Source: Flexibacter flexilis DSM 6793 (GTDB lineage: Bacteria > Bacteroidota > Bacteroidia > Cytophagales > Flexibacteraceae). From it: 64,000 bases of DNA. The stretch's first letter is position 1. Each line of letters starts with the position of its first letter. Below the pieces are notes generated by a model, which was given only the letters and a program-made list of their open reading frames with translations, searched no databases and was not told the DNA's origin. A program made the position numbers and the translations under genes. Positions 53,858 through 62,146 of this stretch are shown here, one piece after another. Location of the stretch: the NCBI RefSeq assembly GCF_900112255.1, contig NZ_FOLE01000005.1:62001-126000 (forward strand). Reading direction: 5' to 3'.

Positions 53858-53875
53858 ACTTACTAATAAGTAAGT
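53858..53875. promoter_or_regulatory. TetR operator copy 2
   Basis: ACTTACTA-AT-AAGTAAGT: an 18-base palindrome with one mismatch in the inner arm (A where the other operator has T). It lies 62 bases before the hydrolase start, downstream of the tetR stop. It matches operator copy 1 at 15 of 18 positions. Confidence 0.75.
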
Positions 53876-53894
53876 TTCTAGGTAAAAAATTACG

Positions 53895-54458
53895 TTAATT
53901 GCTTAGTTCTAATTTTATCTGAGCCACAACCTCAAAAAAACGTTGTCGGCCAGTAACACGCGCCATTTGCAAGCCACCCATCAACGACGACAAAATCACG
54001 GTTGCGCGGCTTTCTGCTTGGCCTTTAAACGTCCAAACGCCAGCCTTTTGGCTTTCTATCAGTAAGTTGCAAAGCCATTGCATAATATCTTCTATCAACA
54101 ATTGCGTTTCCTGCTGCATGGAAACAGGCAGTGTCTTGTAAGCCGCCGCCAACGACCCCACCAAACAAACCTTGCTATTATTTTCTAAGTAGCTGTAATA
54201 TAAAGTCAAGAACAAGTCCAAACGTTCCCAAGCATTGAGGGCTTGCGTTTCGGGCAAATTTATCCACTTGCGAAAACGCCCTCTTGCTCTGCGAATAATG
54301 TCGCAACCCAAATCTTCCTTCATAGGATAATAGTAATGAATAGCTGCATTTTTGACATTCAATACTTTAGCTATGTGCTGATAACTAAAACCATTGTATC
54401 CGTTGTCTTGCAGCAGGTCTTCAGCGATATTTAAAATTTGCGTTTTGGTATCTGACAT
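53895..54458 (-). CDS. TetR/AcrR family regulator
   Basis: 187 residues. Helix-turn-helix: ILNIAEDLLQDNGYNGFSYQHIAKVLNVKNAAIHYYYPMKEDL, the typical start. The C-terminal ligand domain is of the TetR_C_6/ PF16925-like type (LFLTLYYSYLENNSKVCLVGSLAAAYKTL, AESRATVILSSLMGGLQMARVTG). An 18-base palindrome lies 20 bases before its own start (54478-54495) and a matching one before the hydrolase, so it should repress itself and the hydrolase. Ligand unknown. Confidence 0.9.
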   Translation of the reverse strand: MSDTKTQILNIAEDLLQDNGYNGFSYQHIAKVLNVKNAAIHYYYPMKEDLGCDIIRRARGRFRKWINLPETQALNAWERLDLFLTLYYSYLENNSKVCLVGSLAAAYKTLPVSMQQETQLLIEDIMQWLCNLLIESQKAGVWTFKGQAESRATVILSSLMGGLQMARVTGRQRFFEVVAQIKLELSN

Positions 54459-54477
54459 AGTATAAGCAAATCTACCT

Positions 54478-54495
54478 GCTTACTAACTAGTAAGC
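54478..54495. promoter_or_regulatory. TetR operator copy 1
   Basis: GCTTACTA-AC-TAGTAAGC is a perfect 18-base palindrome (8+2+8), 20 bases before the TetR ATG. TACTAnnTAGTA-type operators are typical for TetR family proteins, and the second copy near the hydrolase strengthens this. Confidence 0.8.
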
Positions 54496-54527
54496 AAGCT
54501 CAATAGTTCATTTTGATACAAAAAAAA

Positions 54528-54554
54528 CAACGCTGCCAGAAACTGGCAACGTTG
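54528..54554 (-). terminator. Terminator of DUF6607 gene
   Basis: Stem CAACG-TGCCAG / CTGGCA-CGTTG with one internal mismatch, and a run of eight T's on the minus strand after it. Confidence 0.8.
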
Positions 54555-54581
54555 TTTGCAATAATAGGTGTTAGTTAGTTA

Positions 54582-55478
54582 TTATTTTTTCACAAACTTT
54601 TCAATTATTGGCTTTACTTCAGCCGTTTGCTCTGGCTTCAGCTTAGATAAGTGTCTGTATAGAGGCTTATTATCTACGGCAGCTTCCATTCTCAAACCTT
54701 GATTTTTAGAAAGCACCACATCCCATTCTTTGCGCACCGCCGCCCAGAATTTTTCGTTTTCTTTCCACCATTTTTGAGCAGCTTCGCAGCGGCTATTTTC
54801 TACTTTTTTGTAAGTATTAATGCCTTTTTCTTGTGCGATAAGGCGGTCGCCTGCTTCGCTACGATTGATTTTGTCGTTGTCTTGGTCGTGTACCCAGCCA
54901 TAAGTCGTGATTTCGTGACGGTTGGTACGGCGCAATACGTTGTAATCGTTGCGAATGGTATGTTCGCGGCGCGGCAGCGGGCTGTCTGCTGTACTTTCCC
55001 AATAATGTTTGCCATCAGCGTGTATCCAAGTGGCTGTTGCTTCGTAGCGCGGGCTATCGTCCACCTGAAATACTTTTTGCGTCCATTGGCCTTTTACGTC
55101 TTTATCTGAATAGGTTTTGTTGTTCCATGCGTTGTCGCGGTCGTAAGCCAACACATTTTTGTTTTGGTACAACCAATCTTGTCGCCAGTGCTTTACAATG
55201 TATTTTTCAGTTGAAGCAGAGTCATTTACGATCAGTAAATGTTGTAGTACAATTTTGCCTTTGGCATCTTCTACGAGCTGCACCCATTCCAAGCCCTTAG
55301 AGTGTTCGTTTTCATAAAATTTGTAATTTTTATCTGGCGAAAACGTCTCTCCAAACTGAAAATCAACCTCATAACAGCCGCACATACTCTTGATAGCTAC
55401 GGCATCTTGTGGGTTTTGGGCTTGGCTTACAGTGGCGGCCAGCATCAATGCAAAAATTCCTCTAATTGTCTTTTTCAT
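54582..55478 (-). CDS. Exported DUF6607 family protein
   Basis: 298 residues with signal peptide 1-20 (IRGIFALMLAATVSQA). The mature start KSMCGCYEVDFQFGETFSPDKNY, then WVQLVEDAKGKIVLQHLLIVND, VKHWRQDWLYQN, WTQKVFQVDDSPRYEATATWIH and DSPLPRREHTIRNDYNVLRRTNRHEI match DUF6607, found in Bacteroidota, often annotated near iron or haem uptake genes. No such gene is adjacent here. The C-G-C motif near residue 33 could bind a metal or form a disulfide. Function unknown. Confidence 0.8.
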   Translation of the reverse strand: MKKTIRGIFALMLAATVSQAQNPQDAVAIKSMCGCYEVDFQFGETFSPDKNYKFYENEHSKGLEWVQLVEDAKGKIVLQHLLIVNDSASTEKYIVKHWRQDWLYQNKNVLAYDRDNAWNNKTYSDKDVKGQWTQKVFQVDDSPRYEATATWIHADGKHYWESTADSPLPRREHTIRNDYNVLRRTNRHEITTYGWVHDQDNDKINRSEAGDRLIAQEKGINTYKKVENSRCEAAQKWWKENEKFWAAVRKEWDVVLSKNQGLRMEAAVDNKPLYRHLSKLKPEQTAEVKPIIEKFVKK

Positions 55479-55625
55479 TGTTTACACAATATTTAGAATG
55501 AAGGTAAAAGTAATAATGATGCTGCAAATTTATCCTTATTTAGACTTAATACAAATAAATTAACGAAATTATTTGGAATAAATCTAAATAGTCTCTTTAT
55601 TTGTCATGTCAAATCAGTGCGAGGA

Positions 55626-55730
55626 ATGGCGGCTTTAGAGGTGATTGGCCAACAAGGCTACGCTTTTTCTGACGGGTTTGGCAAAACGTTGTTGTATCTA
55701 ACCATTGCATTTTGGTTTTATATGTTTTAG
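55626..55730 (+). CDS. Possible small membrane protein (34 aa)
   Basis: 34 residues, MAALEVIGQQGYAFSDGFGK followed by a hydrophobic tail LLYLTIAFWFYMF, reading as a single membrane helix. No family known. It lies in a stretch without any longer gene and upstream of a plus-oriented terminator-like stem-loop at 55824. It may be a real small protein, the mRNA of an sRNA, or chance; no Shine-Dalgarno or -7 element supports it. Confidence 0.3.
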   Translation: MAALEVIGQQGYAFSDGFGKTLLYLTIAFWFYMF

Positions 55731-55823
55731 CAGTTTTTTGTGTATTTATTGTAGATAGTATTTAAACTGAATGTAATCATTGTTTTGAATAAAAACGCCT
55801 TTCATTGATACAGTTTTGATACC

Positions 55824-55862
55824 AAACCGTTGGGAGAGCTTCTCGCCCAACGGTTTTTTTTA
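55824..55862 (+). terminator. Orphan plus-strand terminator
   Basis: Stem AAACCGTTGGG / CCCAACGGTTT extended by GAG/CTC, followed by a run of T's on the + strand only. Both flanking long genes are on the minus strand, so it must end a short + transcript. Confidence 0.75.
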
Positions 55863-55879
55863 TTAGAATTTGAACATAA

Positions 55880-55913
55880 AAAAACCAGACAATCAAGCGA
55901 CTGTCTGGTTTTT
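55880..55913. terminator. Terminator of the SBBP-repeat gene
   Basis: Stem AAAAACCAGACA / TGTCTGGTTTTT with a ten-base loop and T's on the minus strand, just after the stop of the T9SS protein gene. Confidence 0.85.
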
Positions 55914-55939
55914 ACTTTTAATACAAAAAATGAATTTAA

Positions 55940-58276
55940 CTATCTTTCAATTACCAATTTCTGTGTAGAAATCCTGTCTTTGGTTTGGAGTCGAAGTAAA
56001 TACATTCCTGTACTTAAAATGCTCAAATCCAAGTCGTTTTTACCTTCTACCGCATCGGCACTCCAAAGGCTGTGGCCAACCAAATCATGCACGGAAACCG
56101 TGCCACTTGCGCTACTTTCCAAAGTAACTGAGCCAGCCGAAGGGTTAGGCGAAAGACTGCGTATAGCATTAATATTCGGTTTTGTACCGACCACATAAGT
56201 ATAAGTAACATATTGTGCAGCCGACTGCCGTGTACATCCATTATTACCAACGGTTACTATAGAACAATTTCCACTTTGATTTATATGAAATTTTCGTGGA
56301 TGATTGGGCAATGGCGCAACAAACTGACCATCATTCCAAACAAAATAAGTGGCATTTGGCACAGAGTCCGCCAAAAGAATGCCGTTTCCGATTACGCTAA
56401 AACCAGACGTTGGAGGAGATTGTCTGATATGCACAAGAACAGGATTAGAAGGTTCTGAAACACAAGAACCTTTTATTTGCTGAACGGTATATGTGCCAGC
56501 GGTACTGATTGTTACAGAACTACCAACCATACCATTACTCCACACATAAGTAGCACCTGCTTGTGGATATAAGACAGAAACTGTACCCGAATCGCAAAAC
56601 GAATAAGATGTTTGGACAGTTGGTGAAACATTCTGTGTCTCATAAGAATTTACGGCAATTGCGGCAATTGCAGAAGTACAAGTTCCTGAAATAGCTTGTA
56701 CAAGGAAAACACCAGGATTAGTAGTGAGCAGACTATCAGAAACAATGCTTTCATTCCACAGATACGTTACATTGGCAGGCGGATTACTAATGCTCAATTT
56801 TACATGGCAATCAGTCGATTCTTTCACAATTTCGGGAACAGACGGGCAAACAATACGGTTAATTTTAGAAACAGCCGCCAATGAGCCGTCCGTACCCGTA
56901 ACAAACACGTCTATATCATCCATAGAAGCCGCTATACTTTCGGGCATTATGTCTATTTCAGTCGCATAAACAAATGTCCCGTCCAAATTATATTTTGCAG
57001 CAAACAATAGAAGGTCTGTTGGAATAGAGAAAGAAGCAGTGTCGGAAGGATCAAAATCTGTAAATTCATTGCCCATGCCTGTTACATATACGCCATTGGC
57101 ATTCATCTGAAAATCATTAATGGTGGCACTACCGCCCCAATAAGCCGTTGTGCTAACGGGTTGATTCCAAGCCCAAGAACCATCTGCATTAATTTCACCA
57201 AAGAAAAAGCCACCAGAAGTAGAATCTATGGTTGTATTTGTCCAATCAATTCCATTTCCATAATAAAAATTACCTGCAATGGCTATTTTGTTATTCAGGC
57301 CAGTTTTGATACCAGCCGCGAAACTTTCACTTTCGCCGCCGATGCGTTTGGCCCACACAGGCGTACCGTTTGCACCAGTATATTTCCCTAAAAAAATATT
57401 GCGCACTGAATTAAGCGCAGTAACAGGGCTGGTTGTAAAATTGGCATCAGCAGTGTTTTTAAAATTGGCAATTACATACAAATCATTCTGATTATCAAAG
57501 GCCATCTTGAAATCTGAAATATTCTGACTGGCTTTAGCCCAAGCGAAATCGCCGCTGTTGGTCAGCTTCAAAATAAAATCACCAGTATTAAAAGCAGCAT
57601 AAAGTGTGCCAGCCGAAGGGTCAAGATCCATGGAATGATTAAAATGGCCTGACACATATACATTGTTCTGATTATCCAAAGAGATAGAACCACCCGTTTC
57701 GTCGCTCGACGTACTTCCCAGCGTTTTTACCCAAACCAACTCTGCATCAGGCGTTAGTTTACAGATAAAAATATCAGACTCTACTCTGTTAATGTTTTGA
57801 AAAAATGTTGTATTTATAAATGTTTGTCCAGCGGCAGGATTGACATCTACTTTTCCTCTAAATGTACCGACAATATACATATTGCCTGCCGCATCTGTCG
57901 TAAAGCCAGAAGCTACCACAACCCCATTCAGATCGCTGAGCGAATCCACTTGCATCGCATTAGCCCAAAGCAGTGCGCCATCAGCAGTGAGTTTTGTAAT
58001 GTAAGTAGCTACAGAACCCTCATTAGCACCGTTATTCGCATTTAACACATAGCTACTACTAATCTGCGGGTCAAAGTCTGTTTTACTAAAAAAAGAACCT
58101 ACATTAATCACATTACCTGCGGCATCTACTTTCACCCCAACACCTTTCGGGAGATATTCTTGATAATTGAGGGATTCCTCATTTATTTGTTTAAACTCTT
58201 TAGTCCATTGAAAATTTTGAGCATAAGCAGCCGTGCCAATCATGAGGCTTCCGAGTAAAAAAATGAGCTTTTTCAT
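55940..58276 (-). CDS. SBBP-repeat protein with T9SS sorting domain
   Basis: 778 residues. Signal peptide 1-19 (MKKLIFLLGSLMIGTAAYA). From about 50 to 420, repeated blocks with SxxY-like VASGFTTDAAGNMYIVGTFRG, VYVSGHFNH and ITKLTADGALLWAN are SBBP beta-propeller units. Two Ig-like/PKD-like blocks follow (CHVKLSISNPPANVTYLWNE; CDSGTVSVLYPQAGATYVWSNGMVG). The last 75 residues (LSPNPSAGSVTLESSASGTVSVHDLVGHSL ... TGMYLLRLQTKDRISTQKLVIER) are a T9SS type A sorting domain. Surface or secreted; role unknown, possibly adhesion. Confidence 0.9.
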   Translation of the reverse strand: MKKLIFLLGSLMIGTAAYAQNFQWTKEFKQINEESLNYQEYLPKGVGVKVDAAGNVINVGSFFSKTDFDPQISSSYVLNANNGANEGSVATYITKLTADGALLWANAMQVDSLSDLNGVVVASGFTTDAAGNMYIVGTFRGKVDVNPAAGQTFINTTFFQNINRVESDIFICKLTPDAELVWVKTLGSTSSDETGGSISLDNQNNVYVSGHFNHSMDLDPSAGTLYAAFNTGDFILKLTNSGDFAWAKASQNISDFKMAFDNQNDLYVIANFKNTADANFTTSPVTALNSVRNIFLGKYTGANGTPVWAKRIGGESESFAAGIKTGLNNKIAIAGNFYYGNGIDWTNTTIDSTSGGFFFGEINADGSWAWNQPVSTTAYWGGSATINDFQMNANGVYVTGMGNEFTDFDPSDTASFSIPTDLLLFAAKYNLDGTFVYATEIDIMPESIAASMDDIDVFVTGTDGSLAAVSKINRIVCPSVPEIVKESTDCHVKLSISNPPANVTYLWNESIVSDSLLTTNPGVFLVQAISGTCTSAIAAIAVNSYETQNVSPTVQTSYSFCDSGTVSVLYPQAGATYVWSNGMVGSSVTISTAGTYTVQQIKGSCVSEPSNPVLVHIRQSPPTSGFSVIGNGILLADSVPNATYFVWNDGQFVAPLPNHPRKFHINQSGNCSIVTVGNNGCTRQSAAQYVTYTYVVGTKPNINAIRSLSPNPSAGSVTLESSASGTVSVHDLVGHSLWSADAVEGKNDLDLSILSTGMYLLRLQTKDRISTQKLVIER

Positions 58277-58590
58277 CGTGTTAGGTTGTTTAAAAAGTGA
58301 GAAATAAAAAATTGTTTTTGGGAGAGATTAAACACAAAAGATTATATTGTCTTTTCTATAACTTTCTTATTTTCAGCCTATTTTGTTTGATTTATCAAAA
58401 TAACACGCCTTACAATCCTATACGAATATTTTGCCCAAAACGCTGCTTGCTTTTTTACATTTTTTAAAACCAACAGACACAACATTTAGGCCCTTACTAA
58501 CGTCTCTCCTATAAATTTTGGGCTGTTTGCGTTTGGTTTTATACTAAAACCTTTACCTTGCTTACGATTATTAACCTTATTAAATAAAAA
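58277..58590. other. Divergent promoter region
   Basis: 314 AT-rich bases between two outward-facing genes. The promoter-like TTTG-18-TACCTTGC lies near the OmpA-family gene; no other element was recognised. Confidence 0.5.
58532..58561 (+). promoter_or_regulatory. Putative promoter of the OmpA-family gene
   Basis: TTTG at 58532-58535 and TACCTTGC at 58554-58561 (one base off TAnnTTTG), 18 bases apart, close to the Bacteroidota -33/-7 layout. The start ATG is 30 bases downstream. Confidence 0.45.
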
Positions 58591-60552
58591 ATGAAGTCTC
58601 GTTTCCTGATGTCTATGTTTGTGCTGACCTGCGCCGCTTCGGTTGCGTGGGCGCAACCACTCACCAGTTCCAACAAAAAAGCCCAATCCGCTTACGACGA
58701 GGCGAACGTTTTGCTCCAGAAACGCGAGTACGACAAAGGCATTGAGCTAATGGAAAAAGCCGTGAACCGAGACCCCAATTTTGCCGATGCACATTTGGCT
58801 TTAGGGCATTTGTATATGTTCCTGATGCCAAAAAATGAAAAAAATATGGCCGTAATTTTTGGGCATTTTGAGGCTTATTTGCAATATGCACCCCAACAAC
58901 GCGAATCCTCGGAAGTGGCTCATTTTTTAGCTTCGCTCTACATGGATTACGGAAAATACGAACAGGCTATCAAATGGCTGGAATGGAGCATTGCACACCC
59001 GAAACGTAATTTGGAACAAACCGATAACGCCGAGCAGTTGCTTGCCGATGCCAAATTTGCCAAAGAAGCCGTACTCAAGCCGCTGCCCATCACGATACAG
59101 GCTTTGCCGCCAGCCGTAAACCATTTTCCGCTACAATATTTCCCGACCATCACCGCCGACAAACAAACGCTGGTTTATGTGGGGCGCAAAGGCTTTACTT
59201 CGGCCTACGACGAGGATTTGTATGTGGCCACGCTCAAAAATAACGAATGGCAACGTTCTACGCCTATTCCGAACATCAACACCGACCAAAACGAAGGAAC
59301 GGCTTGTATTTCGGGCGATGGCCGCAGCCTTGTGTTCAGTTCGTGCGGCACAGCCGACAGCAAAGGCGGTTGTGACATTTATATTTCCTACAAAATCGGC
59401 AACCAATGGACCAAACCCCAAAACATTGAGGCCATCAACTCCGAATATTGGGATTCGCAACCCTCACTTTCTGCCGACGGCAAAACCATTTATTTCAGTT
59501 CCAACCGCGCAGGCGGCATTGGCAAACACGACATTTGGGGAAGCCATCAAAACGAACAAGGACAATGGCAAACACCTGTAAATCTGGGAGATAAAATAAA
59601 TACGCCTGCCGATGAACTTGCGCCATTTATTCACGCCAACGGCCAAACATTGTTTTTCAGTTCCTCGGGCTACGCGGGCATGGGCAAACTGGATTTGTAT
59701 TTGAGTAATAATATCAATGGCCAATGGCAAACCCCCGAAAATTTGGGCTACCCGCTCAACACCGCCAAAGACGAAACCGCCATTAGCATTACAGCCGACG
59801 GCAAAACAGCCTTTTTTAGTCGCGAACAACGCGCAACGCGCCAAACCAGTGCGGAAGGAAGCGTGTTGGCGTGGTTTGAAGTACCGAACACTTGGAACAT
59901 CGTACACAAGAGTAATTACCTGAAAGGCACGGTGTTTGACAACCAAACCAAAGAAAAAATTGGAGCAACCGTTGAGCTGATAGATTTGGCTTCAGGGCAA
60001 AAAATGTATTCGGTGGAAGCCGACCCCAAAACAGGCGAATATTTGATGGTAATTACGGAAGGTAAAAATTATGCGTTGTATGTAAACCAAAAAGGTTATT
60101 TATTCAAAAGCCTTACATTCAATTATTTACAACCAAAAACAACCAACCAGCCAATAGAAATGGATATTCCTTTGGAAAAAATTCAGGCAGGAAGTCTTAC
60201 GGTGCTCAACAATATTTCGTTTGAATCTGGTAAATATGAATTGTTGCCTTCGTCGGTGGCCGAACTAAAAAAGATTCAGGCTTTTATGAAGGAAAATCCG
60301 AGTATTGAAATTGAAATTGCAGGCCATACCGACGACGTAGGCTCTAAAACAGCCAACATTGAATTGAGCCAAAAACGTGCAGCCAGCGTGGTAAAATATT
60401 TGACCCAAAACGGTATCACGGCCAAGCGTTTGCAAGCCAAAGGCTACGGCGAAACACGTCCGCTCAACACCAATACAGGCGAAGGCGAACGCCAATTGAA
60501 TCGCCGTATCGAATTTAAAATCCTGAAAACAAGCAGTTTACCTAAAAAATAA
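58591..60552 (+). CDS. TPR-PD40-OmpA outer-membrane protein
   Basis: 653 residues. Signal peptide 1-22 (FLMSMFVLTCAASVAWA). TPR-like helices (about 30-140: KAQSAYDEANVLLQKREYDKGIELMEKAV, ADAHLALGHLYMFL), PD40 beta-propeller units (about 190-430: QPSLSADGKTIYFSSNRAGGIGKHDIW, ELAPFIHANGQTLFFSSSGYAGMGKLDLY), a small carboxypeptidase-regulatory-like Ig domain (about 450-520), and an OmpA C-terminal peptidoglycan-binding domain (about 535-650: FESGKYELLPSSVAELKKI, IEIAGHTDDVGSKTANIELSQKRAASVVKYL, RLQAKGYGETRP). This layout is typical of Bacteroidota cell-envelope proteins, some linked to T9SS. Confidence 0.92.
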   Translation: MKSRFLMSMFVLTCAASVAWAQPLTSSNKKAQSAYDEANVLLQKREYDKGIELMEKAVNRDPNFADAHLALGHLYMFLMPKNEKNMAVIFGHFEAYLQYAPQQRESSEVAHFLASLYMDYGKYEQAIKWLEWSIAHPKRNLEQTDNAEQLLADAKFAKEAVLKPLPITIQALPPAVNHFPLQYFPTITADKQTLVYVGRKGFTSAYDEDLYVATLKNNEWQRSTPIPNINTDQNEGTACISGDGRSLVFSSCGTADSKGGCDIYISYKIGNQWTKPQNIEAINSEYWDSQPSLSADGKTIYFSSNRAGGIGKHDIWGSHQNEQGQWQTPVNLGDKINTPADELAPFIHANGQTLFFSSSGYAGMGKLDLYLSNNINGQWQTPENLGYPLNTAKDETAISITADGKTAFFSREQRATRQTSAEGSVLAWFEVPNTWNIVHKSNYLKGTVFDNQTKEKIGATVELIDLASGQKMYSVEADPKTGEYLMVITEGKNYALYVNQKGYLFKSLTFNYLQPKTTNQPIEMDIPLEKIQAGSLTVLNNISFESGKYELLPSSVAELKKIQAFMKENPSIEIEIAGHTDDVGSKTANIELSQKRAASVVKYLTQNGITAKRLQAKGYGETRPLNTNTGEGERQLNRRIEFKILKTSSLPKK

Positions 60553-61617
60553 TTAGGCTTTGGTTTGGCGGTAAAATGCTTGCCGAATCCTGATGAGCAA
60601 GGCGTTCAGGTAATCGTCCGAAAGGTCGGCGGGGAGTGCGCAGGCCGCAAATAGCGCGTCCAGATTCGTGATTTTTTCTTCGGCTTCGGCCAAAAGCAAA
60701 TCATAATCGTAATCTCCTCGCCGAATAGCAAGCAACTGTTCGCGGTTGGGTCGGCGCACACGGATGCCCTGCCCTTCCGCGATTTCTACGCACATATCCA
60801 ACAGCCGATGGCAGTGCATCATGTTTTTGCCATCATAATTTTTGCCGTGCGCAAGGGTTTCGTTATAGCGCGTGTCGTTGCGTTTTTCCACCCAATCCCA
60901 ATACTGCCTGTATTCTTTGCAATAGCTCTGAAAACCTTCAATATTGGCGTATAAAACGGCTTCGGGCGCAGCCGCTGGCGCAATTTCGGAAAGCAAAATT
61001 TGCACGTCGTCCTTGTCGGTAATGCCTTTGTAGCGGTCTTTTTCTACAAACAAATGATAGCAATTTTTGGCGTGGTCAATGTCCGAAAGTCCGCAATCTT
61101 TTGCTTCTATCCCCTTGATTTTGAGCCATTCGGCCAACGAAATACTACCTTGTTCGTACGGAATCCAACAAAAATCCGAAAGACCTTTTCGCGCTTCCTC
61201 CATGGGTTTTACAATTTTCTTGTTTAGCCCTCGCGCTTTTTTGATTTGCTCAACGGCATAGCCGCCGAATGAATAGCGGCATTTTTGCGTCAGAAACTGC
61301 ATTTTATTCGCAAAAAGCTCTTCCAAAACGGGATGTTGCTGGAGTATGCAATCTTGCGGCGTAAAAAGCAGTTCCAAAATCGTCGGGTTATTCGAGCGCA
61401 GCAATTGCACAAAGCGTTTGATTTCATAATACACAATGTCGTTTTTCTGGTCGTTCACTTGTTCTGTATAATTCATGCCCATAATGTCAGTTTCGGGCAA
61501 AATGAAAATGCCGCGAATATCCGTATCCGACGTGGGTAAATTCGTGCCGTAAGCCTTCGAGCCTGTAATGGCTTCAAAAACTATCAGATTTTTGTCTTTT
61601 AACTCCTGTATAGTCAT
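60553..61617 (-). CDS. RlaP-type predicted nucleotidyltransferase
   Basis: 354 residues. DNA polymerase beta-superfamily fold: AITGSKAYGTNLPTSDTDIRGIFILP has the GS and the two catalytic acids Asp31 and Asp33, and the third acid lies further on in the conserved pattern YYEIKRFVQLLRSNNPTILELLF. It matches the COG3541/RlaP family, tied to RNA-repair pathways in some genomes. No RNA ligase or other repair gene is next to it here, so a role in RNA repair is only inferred. Confidence 0.85.
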   Translation of the reverse strand: MTIQELKDKNLIVFEAITGSKAYGTNLPTSDTDIRGIFILPETDIMGMNYTEQVNDQKNDIVYYEIKRFVQLLRSNNPTILELLFTPQDCILQQHPVLEELFANKMQFLTQKCRYSFGGYAVEQIKKARGLNKKIVKPMEEARKGLSDFCWIPYEQGSISLAEWLKIKGIEAKDCGLSDIDHAKNCYHLFVEKDRYKGITDKDDVQILLSEIAPAAAPEAVLYANIEGFQSYCKEYRQYWDWVEKRNDTRYNETLAHGKNYDGKNMMHCHRLLDMCVEIAEGQGIRVRRPNREQLLAIRRGDYDYDLLLAEAEEKITNLDALFAACALPADLSDDYLNALLIRIRQAFYRQTKA

Positions 61618-61656
61618 GTGGGAAACAAATCTTAATTTGGGTTGAGTATAAATGCA

Positions 61657-61679
61657 AAACGCCTCATTACGAGGCGTTT
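61657..61679. terminator. Terminator after hpf
   Basis: Stem AAACGCCTC / GAGGCGTTT with a five-base loop, between hpf and the RlaP gene. Confidence 0.75.
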
Positions 61680-61707
61680 GTTATTTTTTATTTGAATGAA
61701 AGGGCGA

Positions 61708-62019
61708 TTATGCTTGCTGTCTTTCTACCAATTTTTCCTTATGTTTTTTAATTTGGGTTTTGAGTGCCTCCGTCGCCAAATCTGTCGCGGCCTCAAACGA
61801 TGTAGATTGTTCTTTGGTGAAAATAGAGCCTCCTGGTACAAAAAGTTTTACCTCTACTACTTTATTCTCTTTGCTGTCGCCGTCTTTTTGCAATCGCAAG
61901 TAAACTTCCCCACTCGTAATACTGTCATAAAACGTTTCGAGTTTGTCCAATTTCTTTTGGATAAAGTCTAGTAATTTTTTGTCAGCATCGAAGTGCACTG
62001 AGTGAATTTGGAGTTTCAT
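61708..62019 (-). CDS. hpf: Ribosome hibernation factor, HPF/RaiA type
   Basis: 103 residues. MKLQIHSVHFDADKKLLDFIQKKLDKLETFYDSITSGEVYLRLQKDGDSKENKVVEVKLFVPGGSIFTKEQSTSFEAATDLATEALK shown in parts fits the short HPF beta-alpha-beta-beta-beta-alpha fold: the start IHSVHF, the middle EVKLFVPG, and the final helix TDLATEALKTQIKK. It binds the 30S decoding centre and silences idle ribosomes. Follows the tyrosine recombinase, the standard Bacteroidota order. Confidence 0.92.
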   Translation of the reverse strand: MKLQIHSVHFDADKKLLDFIQKKLDKLETFYDSITSGEVYLRLQKDGDSKENKVVEVKLFVPGGSIFTKEQSTSFEAATDLATEALKTQIKKHKEKLVERQQA

Positions 62020-62146
62020 GGCTTTTAAAATTTAAAAGGTTAAACAAAAGGAAAATGCAACATCCAAAAAAGCCTTTTGCTTTTGATTATCAACGTTTTG
62101 ATAGCCTATTATCCGCAAAATAAAGTGGCAAGTCTGGATAATTTGG

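Larger units (their letters stand above)
55479..55939. other. 461-base intergenic region, possible small RNA
   Basis: Between two minus-strand genes, this region contains the 34-residue ORF, a plus-oriented terminator at 55824-55862 and the minus-strand terminator of the SBBP gene. The strong plus terminator has no plus-strand gene upstream within 2.9 kb, which suggests a small RNA or small-protein transcript on the + strand. Confidence 0.4.
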
